The position numbers were made by a program, and so were the translations under genes. Positions 1 to 6,703 of a stretch of 23,467 nt of DNA are shown in pieces (position 1 is the first letter of the stretch; each line of letters opens with the position of its first letter). A model generated the notes under the pieces. It was not told the origin of the DNA and ran no database searches. It worked only from the letters and a program-made list of their open reading frames with translations. The stretch is taken from contig JAICYG010000019.1 in NCBI GenBank assembly GCA_025934335.1, forward strand, positions 1-23,467. Direction: 5' to 3'. The DNA comes from Thermoleophilia bacterium. Lineage in GTDB: Bacteria > Actinomycetota > Thermoleophilia > Gaiellales > Gaiellaceae.

Positions 1-818
1 AAGTCGATCGCCGGGAAGTACGTGCCCGAGAGGACGACCGTCTGCATGTTCGCGTCGCGATAGGTCGAGCTGACCTGCTGAAAGTTCGCGCTCGCGGTCT
101 GCTCGCGGGTGAACGACTGCAGCACGCGCATCCCGGCGATGTCCTCGGCGAGGGTCGCCGTGACCGCGCCGAGCGTCTCGCGAACGCGTCGGTACGCGCG
201 ACCGGAGCGCTTGCGGAACCAGGCGGTCGCGATCGCGACGGCGGGCAGGATCGTCACCGTCGCGAGCGCGAGCCGCCAGTCGAGCACGAACAGCACGACC
301 GCCGACAGCCCGAGCGTGAGCGAGTTCTGGACGAGCGACGTGACGCCGTCCGTGACGAGCTGGTCGAGCGCCTCGACGTCGTTCGTCAGCCGGCTGATGA
401 TCACGCCGGCACGGTTTCGCTCGTAGAAGCCGAGCGACAGCCGCTGCAGGTGGCGGAAGAGCTGGTTGCGGAGATCGGCGAGCATCCGCTCGCCCGTCCA
501 GCCCGTGAAGTAGGTCTGGCCGTAGGTGAACAGGATCCCGAGCGTCCCCGCCGCCACGAACAGGACGACGAGCCACACCAGCGCGTCCGTCGACCCGTTC
601 TTCACCTCGTCCGTCGCGTGACCGACGAGATACGGCGGCGCGAGCGCGGCGAGCGTCGCGCCGAGCAGCGACAGGATCGCGATCAGCGTCTGCGTCTTGT
701 ACGGGCGCGCGAGGTGGTAGAGCGCGGTCAGGCGGCGTTTCGTCTGCGCCCACGACCAGTCCTCGACCTGCGGCCGCCCACCCCTCGTCAGGTGCGACCC
801 GGGCTGGTGAACTCTCAT
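1..818 (-). CDS. ABC exporter half-transporter, membrane domain (3' end outside window)
   Basis: The first 272 codons of an ABC exporter are present, and the gene runs off the left edge. The ATG at 818-816 follows 64 nt after the stop of another ABC half-transporter. The visible protein is the type IV exporter membrane domain: hydrophobic segments at about residues 40-60 and 80-100, the coupling-helix signature LSLGFYERNRAGVIISRLTN after about residue 125, then further helices and the intracellular helix LAEDIAGMRVLQSFTREQ. The ATPase domain, normally about 250 residues, must lie beyond the edge. The neighbouring half-transporter at 883-2643 has an altered Walker B, so the two probably form a heterodimer; this gene would then supply the other site. 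The substrate cannot be told from sequence. Family assignment is secure. Confidence 0.93.
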   Translation of the reverse strand, partial: MRVHQPGSHLTRGGRPQVEDWSWAQTKRRLTALYHLARPYKTQTLIAILSLLGATLAALAPPYLVGHATDEVKNGSTDALVWLVVLFVAAGTLGILFTYGQTYFTGWTGERMLADLRNQLFRHLQRLSLGFYERNRAGVIISRLTNDVEALDQLVTDGVTSLVQNSLTLGLSAVVLFVLDWRLALATVTILPAVAIATAWFRKRSGRAYRRVRETLGAVTATLAEDIAGMRVLQSFTREQTASANFQQVSSTYRDANMQTVVLSGTYFPAID

Positions 819-827
819 GCCCGCTCC

Positions 828-877
828 GGCGCCGGCAAAGCCGGCACCTGCGCTCCTGATGAGGCTCCGTCGAGCCT
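828..877 (-). other. Two tandem hairpins between the ABC half-transporter genes
   Basis: In the 64-nt gap between the two ABC genes the minus-strand transcript can fold twice. The arms 862-867 and 872-877 make a perfect 6-bp stem with a 4-nt loop. The arms 828-836 and 840-848 make a 9-bp stem with one G-U pair and a 3-nt loop. Neither is followed by a U tract. They could tune expression of the second half-transporter or stabilise the mRNA, which is inference. GC-rich chance pairing is possible. Confidence 0.4.
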
Positions 878-882
878 ACGCC

Positions 883-2643
883 TCACGCCACGTCCTCGAC
901 GAAGATCCGCTCGAGCATGCCGTGCCCCTCGATCTCGCGGAAGACGGCGCTCGCACGCGCCTCGTCCGGCGTGCCGTGCACGACGACGCGCCCGTCCTCG
1001 AGCACGACGATCTCGTCCGCGAGCGCGATCGTCGAAAGGCGGTGGGCGATGATCAGCGTCGTCCGGCCGCGCATCGCCTCGCGCAGCCCTCCGCGGATCT
1101 TCGACTCGGTCGTCGCGTCGACGGACGCGGTCGCATCGTCGAGGATCAGGAGGCGCGGGTCGACGACGAGCGCGCGGGCGATTGCGATCCGTTGCCGCTG
1201 GCCGCCCGAGAGCGTGATCCCGCGCTCGCCGATCATCGTGTCGTAGCCCTGGGGGAGTGCCGTGACGAACTCGTGTGCCTGCGCGAGCCTCGCCGCCCGC
1301 TCGACCTCCTCATGGGTCGCTTCCGCGCGGCCGAACGCGATGTTCTCCCGGACGGTCGCGGAGAAGAGGAACGGGTCCTGCGCGATCACCCCGATCTCGC
1401 GACGGAGCGTGGTCAGCGTGACGTCGCGTACATCCACACCGTCGATCGTCACGCGCCCGTGCTGGACGTCGTAGAACCGCGGCACGAGCGACGCGAGCGT
1501 GGTCTTTCCGGCGCCGGTGTGTCCGATCAGCGCGACGACCCTGCCCGCCTCGAGCTCGAGGCTGACGTCGTGCAGCACGGGCCGCTCCGGGTCGTAGCCG
1601 AACGTGACGCGGTCGAAGATCACCCGACCCGGGCCCGGCGGCAGCCCCGGAGCCCCCGGTGCGTCGACGATGTCCTCCGGCTCGTCGATCACCTGGAAGA
1701 TGCGCTCGCCCGACGCTGTCGCCCGCTGGGCCTGACCGATCCACATCCCGAGCGAGCGGAGCGGCGCGATCAGCATCGCGAGGAAGAAGTTGAAGCGCAC
1801 GAAGTCCGCGAGGGACAGGGAGCCGCTCGCGACCATGCGGCCACCGATCAACAGGAACGTCGCCTGCGCGAGCAGTGGCAGGAAGCTGAGCAGCGGGATA
1901 TAGAAGGCGCGCTGGCGGTTCGCCTGCACGCTGAGACCGAAGACCTGCTCGGAGCGGCGCTCGAACTTCTGCTGCTCCGCGCCCTCCTGCGCGAACGACT
2001 TGACGACGTGGACGCCGACGATGTTCTCCTCGGCCACGGTCGCGACGTCGGCCATCTTCTGCTGCACGTCTCGCAGGAGCGGGTGCGAGACATGGCTGTA
2101 GCGGTAGGCGACCGCGGTCAGGAGCGGTGCGATCGCGACGACGATCAGCGCGAGCTTCCACGACATGAGGAAGACGACGATGCCGACGCCGACGATGGTG
2201 AACAGGTTCTGGAAGAAGAAGATGAGCCCGTAGCCGAGGAAGAACCGGACACCCTGAAGGTCGACGGTCGCCCGGCTCATCAGCTGGCCGGTCTGGTGCC
2301 GGTCGTAGAAGCCGAACGAGAGGCGCAGGAGCTTCGCGTACATCGCCGTGCGCATGTCCAGCTCGACGCCCAGCGCCTGGTTGCCCGCGATCAACCGCCG
2401 CCCGACCATCATCACCGCGCGGGCCAGGCCGAGCACGACGATCTCGCCGACGAGCCAGGGCAGGCGGTCGCGGTTGCCGTGGTGCAGCTCCGACGCGACC
2501 GACCCGAGCAGGTAGGTCGCTCCGAGCGCCGTTGCCTGCGACCCGACGGCGAGCACGACCGAGATCGCCATCGACAGCTTGTACGGACCGAGGAAGCCGA
2601 GCAGCCGGACGAACGTGTCGCGATAGCGAGGGCTTCCGGCCAT
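883..2643 (-). CDS. ABC exporter half-transporter with altered Walker B (ATPase + membrane domain)
   Basis: A complete 586-residue exporter of usual length. The membrane domain covers about residues 15-315. The ATPase domain has Walker A GHTGAGKTT (374-382), Q-loop Gln422, signature LSGGQ (478-482), Walker B RLLILDD (497-503) and switch His534. The residue after the Walker B aspartate is Asp503, where an active ATPase site has Glu. This is the hallmark of the degenerate site in heterodimeric exporters such as TM287/288 or BmrCD, and the next gene encodes a second half-transporter. The ATG at 2643 overlaps the TGA of the glycosylase gene by one base, which argues for translational coupling and against the longer open frame that extends upstream to 3585 antisense-style through other genes. 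Substrate unknown. Confidence 0.95.
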   Translation of the reverse strand: MAGSPRYRDTFVRLLGFLGPYKLSMAISVVLAVGSQATALGATYLLGSVASELHHGNRDRLPWLVGEIVVLGLARAVMMVGRRLIAGNQALGVELDMRTAMYAKLLRLSFGFYDRHQTGQLMSRATVDLQGVRFFLGYGLIFFFQNLFTIVGVGIVVFLMSWKLALIVVAIAPLLTAVAYRYSHVSHPLLRDVQQKMADVATVAEENIVGVHVVKSFAQEGAEQQKFERRSEQVFGLSVQANRQRAFYIPLLSFLPLLAQATFLLIGGRMVASGSLSLADFVRFNFFLAMLIAPLRSLGMWIGQAQRATASGERIFQVIDEPEDIVDAPGAPGLPPGPGRVIFDRVTFGYDPERPVLHDVSLELEAGRVVALIGHTGAGKTTLASLVPRFYDVQHGRVTIDGVDVRDVTLTTLRREIGVIAQDPFLFSATVRENIAFGRAEATHEEVERAARLAQAHEFVTALPQGYDTMIGERGITLSGGQRQRIAIARALVVDPRLLILDDATASVDATTESKIRGGLREAMRGRTTLIIAHRLSTIALADEIVVLEDGRVVVHGTPDEARASAVFREIEGHGMLERIFVEDVA

Positions 2644-3236
2644 CACGCGAGCGTAGCCAGCACGTCCCGGATCAGGCCGACCGCCTGCGTCAAGCGCGCG
2701 CGATTCTCGGGCAGGTTGAGCCAGCTCGAGGCGCCCGACGGATGCGGCAGCGGGACCGCGACGGCTCCGTCGAGTTCGTAGCGCACGCCGACACACTCCG
2801 TCACGCTCTTCACGCCGAGGAGCCGGCGCGCGGCGAGGCCGCCGACCGTGACCACGAGCAGCGGTCGGAGCAACCGCAGCTCGGCATCGCGCCAGCGCTC
2901 GCAGAGCGCCTGCTCCTCGGGCGTGGGCGTGCGGTCTCCGCGGCCGGAGGGGGCGCGACCCGGGTAGCAGCGCGTCACGGAGGCGCAGTAGAACGTCGCG
3001 TAGAACTCGTCCTCGTCGAGCTCGAGCCAGCGGCGGAGCGTCTTGCCGGCGCGCCCCCGCCACGGCAGCCGCTCCTCGCCCTCGACGATCCCGGGCGCCT
3101 GCCCGAACATGTACGCGCGCTGCGTGTCGCCCGGCGCGAGCACCGGCCATGACTCGAGCGGGTAGCCGGCCTCGCTGCACAGGCGGCATACGCGCTGGTC
3201 GCGCTTCATGCCGGCGATGGTGCGGTACCGCTTCAC
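2643..3236 (-). CDS. Uracil-DNA glycosylase superfamily protein, family 4/5-like (Fe-S type)
   Basis: A 197-residue protein of the iron-sulfur uracil-DNA glycosylases, which remove uracil from DNA as the first step of base-excision repair. Motif 1 is GQAPG (45-49), followed by LPWRGRAGKTL. Motif 2 is HPSG (165-168). Four cysteines, C17, C20, C90 and C112, match the usual four-cysteine [4Fe-4S] layout, with the first pair as CxxC. I chose the GTG at 3236 because it overlaps the upstream methyltransferase stop as GTGA. The ATG at 3209 (just before KRDQ) and a GTG at 3248 are alternatives, and no clear ribosome-binding site decides. Whether it is family 4, family 5 or a related subfamily is not settled. 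Co-transcription with exporter genes has no obvious functional meaning. Confidence 0.85.
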   Translation of the reverse strand: MKRYRTIAGMKRDQRVCRLCSEAGYPLESWPVLAPGDTQRAYMFGQAPGIVEGEERLPWRGRAGKTLRRWLELDEDEFYATFYCASVTRCYPGRAPSGRGDRTPTPEEQALCERWRDAELRLLRPLLVVTVGGLAARRLLGVKSVTECVGVRYELDGAVAVPLPHPSGASSWLNLPENRARLTQAVGLIRDVLATLA

Positions 3237-3805
3237 GCGCGCACGCACACGAACCAGCGACCCGCGTGCAGCACGTCGCCGCCGAGCTCCAGCGCGAGTG
3301 CGTCAGGCGCGAAGACGCGCTTGAACACCGGCCACGTCGAGCCGTCGGAAAGGCGCCGCTCCTCCCATCGGTCGCGCTCCTCACCCTCACCCTGCCGGCT
3401 GCCGAGGACGACGAGCTCCGGCGCGACCCGCCGCGCCTCGCCCAGAAACCGTGCGCGCTCCTCCTCGAGGAGGTGGCAGTAGAAGTAGCTCGTGAAGACG
3501 CGCCCGAAGGCGCCGTCGGGGAACGGCAGCGCGAGCGCGTCGCCTCGCACGAACGTCGTTTGCGGCAGCCGCGTGCGCGCCTCACCGAGCATGCGCGCGC
3601 TCTGGTCGAGGCCGACGACGTCGCCGCGCAGGCGCTCCGTCAGGTAGCCCGTACCGCAGGCGACGTCGAGCGTTCGCGCCGGCGGGAGCGCCGCGACGAC
3701 GGCCATCGCCTCGTCCAGCTCGTTCGCCCAACCCGGCCGCTCGCGCGTCGCGGCGTGCCACCACTCGTCGTACTCCGAAGCGCGCAGGTCGTAGTACTCC
3801 TTCAC
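3233..3805 (-). CDS. Class I SAM-dependent methyltransferase
   Basis: A 190-residue cytosolic methyltransferase. The SAM-binding motif I reads LDVACGTGYL (around residues 45-54), the acidic end of strand 2 is VVGLD, and the post-motif segment GDALALPFPDGAF resembles the UbiE/type 11 group. The N-terminus MKEYYDLRASEYDEWW is a common start for this group. Translation appears to begin at GTG 3805. It is the first gene of a minus-strand chain, and its stop overlaps the glycosylase start by 4 nt. The acceptor substrate (small molecule or lipid more likely than nucleic acid) cannot be inferred. Confidence 0.85.
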   Translation of the reverse strand: MKEYYDLRASEYDEWWHAATRERPGWANELDEAMAVVAALPPARTLDVACGTGYLTERLRGDVVGLDQSARMLGEARTRLPQTTFVRGDALALPFPDGAFGRVFTSYFYCHLLEEERARFLGEARRVAPELVVLGSRQGEGEERDRWEERRLSDGSTWPVFKRVFAPDALALELGGDVLHAGRWFVCVRA

Positions 3806-3896
3806 GTCTCTTACAGTACGAGCCGGGGCGGTATCCGCCGTTCGTAAGCTCGGTCTTCAGCTTCGCCGCCCGCGAACCGATAGAAAACATGGTCAG
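3806..3896. promoter_or_regulatory. Divergent promoter region with a 13-bp dyad
   Basis: These 91 bases separate the minus-strand methyltransferase chain from the plus-strand carrier-protein operon, so both promoters should lie here. A perfect dyad, GGCGG-TAT-CCGCC at 3827-3839, could be an operator. A relatively AT-rich patch, GATAGAAAAC at 3879-3888, lies about 10 nt before the AcpS start and could hold the plus-strand -10 element. On the minus strand, TACTGT (3821-3816 region) lies close to the methyltransferase start. None of these is a consensus match. Confidence 0.3.
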
Positions 3897-4349
3897 ATGA
3901 TCCTGTCGATCAGCGTCATCCTGCTGCTTGCGGCCGTCCTCGCGACGCTCGCGCGCCTCCGTCGGCCCTCATCGGTCGTCGTCGGGCTCGACATCGTCGA
4001 GGTCTCCGACGTGGTCCGCGCGCTCGAGTCGCCGCGCCGCGAGCGGTATCTACGCCTCGTCTACACCGACGTCGAGCGACGCGACTGCACGACCGCCTCG
4101 GGCGTCGAAGCGAGCCGTCTTGCCGCCCGCTTCGCGGCGAAGGAGGCGGTGTGGAAGACACTCGGCGCGCCCGCCGGCGCGTCGGCGTGGCTCAGCGTCG
4201 AGGTTGCGCACGGTACCGGCGGAGAGCCTCGTGTAGTCCTGCACGACGAGGCGGCAACGGCGGCCTCCAGGCTCGGCCTGCGACGGTTCTCGCTCAGCCT
4301 CTCGCACGAGCCGGGGCACGCGGCGGCCGTGGTGGTGGCGACGGGGTGA
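3897..4349 (+). CDS. acpS: Holo-[acyl carrier protein] synthase (4'-phosphopantetheinyl transferase), N-terminally extended
   Basis: This 150-residue enzyme transfers phosphopantetheine from coenzyme A to a serine of a carrier protein. The AcpS motifs are GLDIVEV (30-36, metal ligand Asp32), RFAAKEAVWKTLG (78-90, with Glu83 and Lys87) and SLSHE (134-138). AcpS proteins normally start just before the GLDIVEV strand. Here 26 extra residues come first, with a hydrophobic stretch (about 2-19) followed by arginines, like a single membrane anchor. No in-frame ATG, GTG or TTG occurs between 3900 and the first motif, so the extension seems genuine. The stop overlaps the carrier-protein start (GTGA), making that protein the obvious substrate. 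It may be dedicated to this operon rather than the housekeeping AcpS. Confidence 0.88.
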   Translation: MILSISVILLLAAVLATLARLRRPSSVVVGLDIVEVSDVVRALESPRRERYLRLVYTDVERRDCTTASGVEASRLAARFAAKEAVWKTLGAPAGASAWLSVEVAHGTGGEPRVVLHDEAATAASRLGLRRFSLSLSHEPGHAAAVVVATG

Positions 4350-4585
4350 AGGAACGCATCCGGTCGGTGCTCGACACGCACGGGCGGCTGCCTGTCGGAG
4401 CCGCCGCGCTCGCGGACGACGCGAACCTCTACGCAGCCGGGATGACGTCCCACGCGAGCGTCAACGTCATGCTCGCGCTCGAGGAGGAGTTCGACGTCGA
4501 GTTCCCCGACGAGATGCTCACACGCAGCGCGTTCGAGAGCGTCGACGCGATCGCGGGCCGCCTCGTGGCACTGGGGGTGGGTTGA
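4346..4585 (+). CDS. Acyl carrier protein, probably the acceptor of the amino acid ligase
   Basis: A 79-residue carrier protein of typical size. The four-helix pattern is visible: LYAAGMTSHASVNVMLALEE holds the attachment site, followed by FDVEFPDEMLTRSAFESVDAI. Ser35, in G-M-T-S-H, sits where the phosphopantetheine serine of the usual DSL motif is found; T-S in place of D-S occurs in stand-alone carrier proteins of specialised metabolism. The GTG start at 4346 overlaps the AcpS stop by 4 nt, and the next gene starts one base after its stop. Position between a phosphopantetheinyl transferase and an amino acid:carrier protein ligase two genes on argues that it carries an aminoacyl group rather than a fatty acid. 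Confidence 0.9.
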   Translation: MKERIRSVLDTHGRLPVGAAALADDANLYAAGMTSHASVNVMLALEEEFDVEFPDEMLTRSAFESVDAIAGRLVALGVG

Positions 4586-4586
4586 G

Positions 4587-5762
4587 ATGGCGACGATCGA
4601 CGACCGGCGGACCGTCTTCCTCGACAACGTCTCCCAGATCGCAGCCGAGGTCGCTGCTGCGAACGCCGACGACGTCGACGCGGCCGCTCGCTTTCCCGTC
4701 GAGACGTTCGAGGCGCTGCGCGAAGCCGAGGCTCTCTCGGCGCTCGTCCCGTCGCACCTCGGCGGCGGCGGCGTCGAGCTCGCGGACGTCGCTGCCGGCT
4801 GCTTCACCCTCGGCCGGTCGTGCGGTGCGAGCGGGCTCGTCTTCGCGATGCACCAGATCCAGGTCGCCTGTCTCGTTCGCCACGCCAACGGCTCCGATTG
4901 GTTCGAGGACTACCTCCGCTCGCTCGTCCGCGAGCAGCGGCTGATCGCGTCCGTCACGTCGGAGATCGGCACGGGCGGTGACACCGGCCGCTCGATCGCC
5001 GCCGTGACGCCGGCGGCAGACGGCGAGTGCACGTTCGTGAAGCAGGCGCCGACGGTGAGCTACGGCGCCCATGCGGACGACTTCCTGACGACGTTGCGTC
5101 GGGCGCCCGACGCAGACGGCGGCGAGCAGGTCGCGGTGCTGGCGGCGAGAGCCCAGATCGAGCTCGAGCCGGCGGGCACCTGGGATCCGTTCGGGATGCG
5201 CGGCACCTGCTCGCCGGGGTTCACCGTGCGCGCGCGGTTCGACGCGAAACAGGTCCTGCCGCAACCGTTCTCGACCGTCAGTGCGCAGACGATGGTCCCC
5301 GTCTCCCACCTGCTGTGGGCCCACGTCTGGCTGGGCGTGGCCACCGACGCGTTCGACCGTGCCCGCGCATTCGTGCGCGCGGCGGCGAAGAAGACGCCCG
5401 GTCAGCCGATCCCTGCGGCCGTCCGGCTCTCGCACCTTATGACCGAGCTGTCGCTGCTGCGCGGCGAGGTCGAGTCGGCGTTGCAGGAGTTTCTGGTCGC
5501 GGACGCGACCCCGAATCGCGAGCGGCTCGAGACGATGGCTGCGGCGCTGCGCTTCAACAACCTGAAGATCGCGGCCTCCGAGCAGGCACCGCGGGTCTGC
5601 CAGGGCGCCATGAACGTCTGCGGGATCGTCGGCTTCAAGAACGACACCCCCTTCAGCATCGGCCGGCAGCTGCGCGACGCGATGTCTGGCGCGCTGATGA
5701 TCGCGAACGAGCGGATCCATCAGACGAACGCGAGCCTGCTCCTCGTCGCCAAGGAGACGTGA
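4587..5762 (+). CDS. Acyl-CoA dehydrogenase-fold flavoprotein, usual catalytic glutamate absent
   Basis: A 391-residue protein with the acyl-CoA dehydrogenase layout: N-terminal helices with LREAEALSALVPSHLGGGGV (about 44-63), a middle beta domain (about 120-230) and a C-terminal helical FAD domain ending in QLRDAMSGALMIAN. Aligning its Arg363-Asp364 with the RDA...YEGT motif of ordinary dehydrogenases puts Ile372 at the catalytic Glu position. The alternative base position used by isovaleryl-CoA dehydrogenase seems to be Ser. It may therefore be an ACAD-fold oxygenase/hydroxylase or use another base. Placed between the carrier protein and the ligase, its likely substrate is an aminoacyl-S-carrier protein, as for prolyl-carrier protein oxidases in pyrrole synthesis (inference). 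Starts one base after the carrier-protein stop. Confidence 0.82.
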   Translation: MATIDDRRTVFLDNVSQIAAEVAAANADDVDAAARFPVETFEALREAEALSALVPSHLGGGGVELADVAAGCFTLGRSCGASGLVFAMHQIQVACLVRHANGSDWFEDYLRSLVREQRLIASVTSEIGTGGDTGRSIAAVTPAADGECTFVKQAPTVSYGAHADDFLTTLRRAPDADGGEQVAVLAARAQIELEPAGTWDPFGMRGTCSPGFTVRARFDAKQVLPQPFSTVSAQTMVPVSHLLWAHVWLGVATDAFDRARAFVRAAAKKTPGQPIPAAVRLSHLMTELSLLRGEVESALQEFLVADATPNRERLETMAAALRFNNLKIAASEQAPRVCQGAMNVCGIVGFKNDTPFSIGRQLRDAMSGALMIANERIHQTNASLLLVAKET

Positions 5763-5763
5763 G

Positions 5764-6696
5764 GTGGCGAACGTGGCCGCCGCTCCGAGACGCGCGCGTG
5801 CGGAGTTCCTCGCCGACCTGATCTCCGCGGGTCTCCTGATTCCTTCCGGGGTCGACGGCGCGTACGGACGCGGCGGGACGTTCGAGGCCGTACGAGCAGC
5901 CGTGGACGCGTTCGTCACCCGCCGCTCGCTGAACGTCCGCCCGGAGCGGATGGCCTTCCCGCCGGTGCTGCCGAGGCGACAGCTCGAGCGCATCGGCTAT
6001 CTCTCGTCGTTCCCGCACCTCGCCGGGACGATCTTCTCGTTCGAGGGGGACGAGGCCGAGGCAGCCGAGCTCGAGCGGCGGGTCGGCGCGGGAGAGGACT
6101 GGGGCGGCCTGCAACGACAGACAGACCTGGTGCTCGTGCCGGCGGCGTGCTATCCGGTCTACCCGGCGGTAGCGGCGCGCGGCCCGCTGCCGGTGGGCGG
6201 GCTGACGGTCGACCTGGGCGGCTCGTACGTCTTCCGCAACGAGCCGTCGTGCGACCCCGCGCGCTGGCAGATGTTCCACCAGCGGGAGATGATCCGCCTC
6301 GGCGCTCCCGACGAGGTAGCAGGGTGGCGCGACGCGTGGGCGCAGCGGGCGGTTGAGATCGTCGGGGAGCTCGGGCTCGAGGCCGCCGTCGACGTGGCCA
6401 CCGACCCCTTCTTCGGACGCAGCGGCCGCCTGCTCGCGCGCAGCCAGCGTTCCCAGTCGTTGAAGCTGGAGCTGGCGGTGTGGATCTCCGGCGATGAGCC
6501 GACGGCAGTCGCGTCGTTCAACTACCACCGCGAGCACTTCTCGTCGGTGTTCGACCTCCGGGAGGCCGGCGGGGAGCAGGCGCACACTGCGTGCGTCGGC
6601 TTCGGGCTCGAACGGGTCGCGCTCGCCCTCTTCAGCAGGCATGGGCTCGATCCGGCCCGTTGGCCGGCCGACGTGACCGCCCTGCTCCTGCCCTAA
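5764..6696 (+). CDS. Amino acid:[carrier protein] ligase, class II aminoacyl-tRNA synthetase homologue
   Basis: A 310-residue stand-alone catalytic core related to atypical archaeal seryl-tRNA synthetase, lacking a tRNA-binding domain. The family, described in Bradyrhizobium and Agrobacterium, uses ATP to activate glycine or alanine and loads it on the phosphopantetheine arm of a carrier protein. Class II motif 2 is SYVFRNE (154-160, Arg158) with the QREMIRLG strand; motif 3 is GFGLERVAL (279-287, Arg284). Cys129, Glu175 and Cys277 fit the three zinc ligands of the family. The GTG start at 5764 has AAGGAG 7 nt upstream (5751-5756), a good ribosome-binding site, and follows the preceding stop by one base. 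A carrier protein and phosphopantetheinyl transferase in the same operon support the assignment. Which amino acid it uses is unknown. Confidence 0.92.
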   Translation: MANVAAAPRRARAEFLADLISAGLLIPSGVDGAYGRGGTFEAVRAAVDAFVTRRSLNVRPERMAFPPVLPRRQLERIGYLSSFPHLAGTIFSFEGDEAEAAELERRVGAGEDWGGLQRQTDLVLVPAACYPVYPAVAARGPLPVGGLTVDLGGSYVFRNEPSCDPARWQMFHQREMIRLGAPDEVAGWRDAWAQRAVEIVGELGLEAAVDVATDPFFGRSGRLLARSQRSQSLKLELAVWISGDEPTAVASFNYHREHFSSVFDLREAGGEQAHTACVGFGLERVALALFSRHGLDPARWPADVTALLLP

Positions 6697-6703
6697 GACG
6701 ACC

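Noticed and set aside
817..2781. 654-codon open frame on the plus strand
   Set aside because: It is exactly antisense to the ABC transporter with all its motifs, and its translation is dominated by Arg/Asp/Glu/His without any domain; a high-GC shadow.
2644..3585. Upstream extension of the ABC transporter to a 900-residue protein
   Set aside because: The extra 314 residues overlap the glycosylase and methyltransferase in another frame and are Arg/Ala-rich; the ATG at 2643 gives the normal exporter length.
4518..5993. 491-codon open frame on the minus strand
   Set aside because: It runs antisense across the ACAD-fold gene and its neighbours, and has a biased composition with no recognisable motif.
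5764..6696. Seryl-tRNA synthetase
   Set aside because: The tRNA-binding N-terminal domain is missing, the protein is only 310 residues long, and a carrier protein with its phosphopantetheinyl transferase is in the same operon; these fit the amino acid:[carrier protein] ligase family instead.
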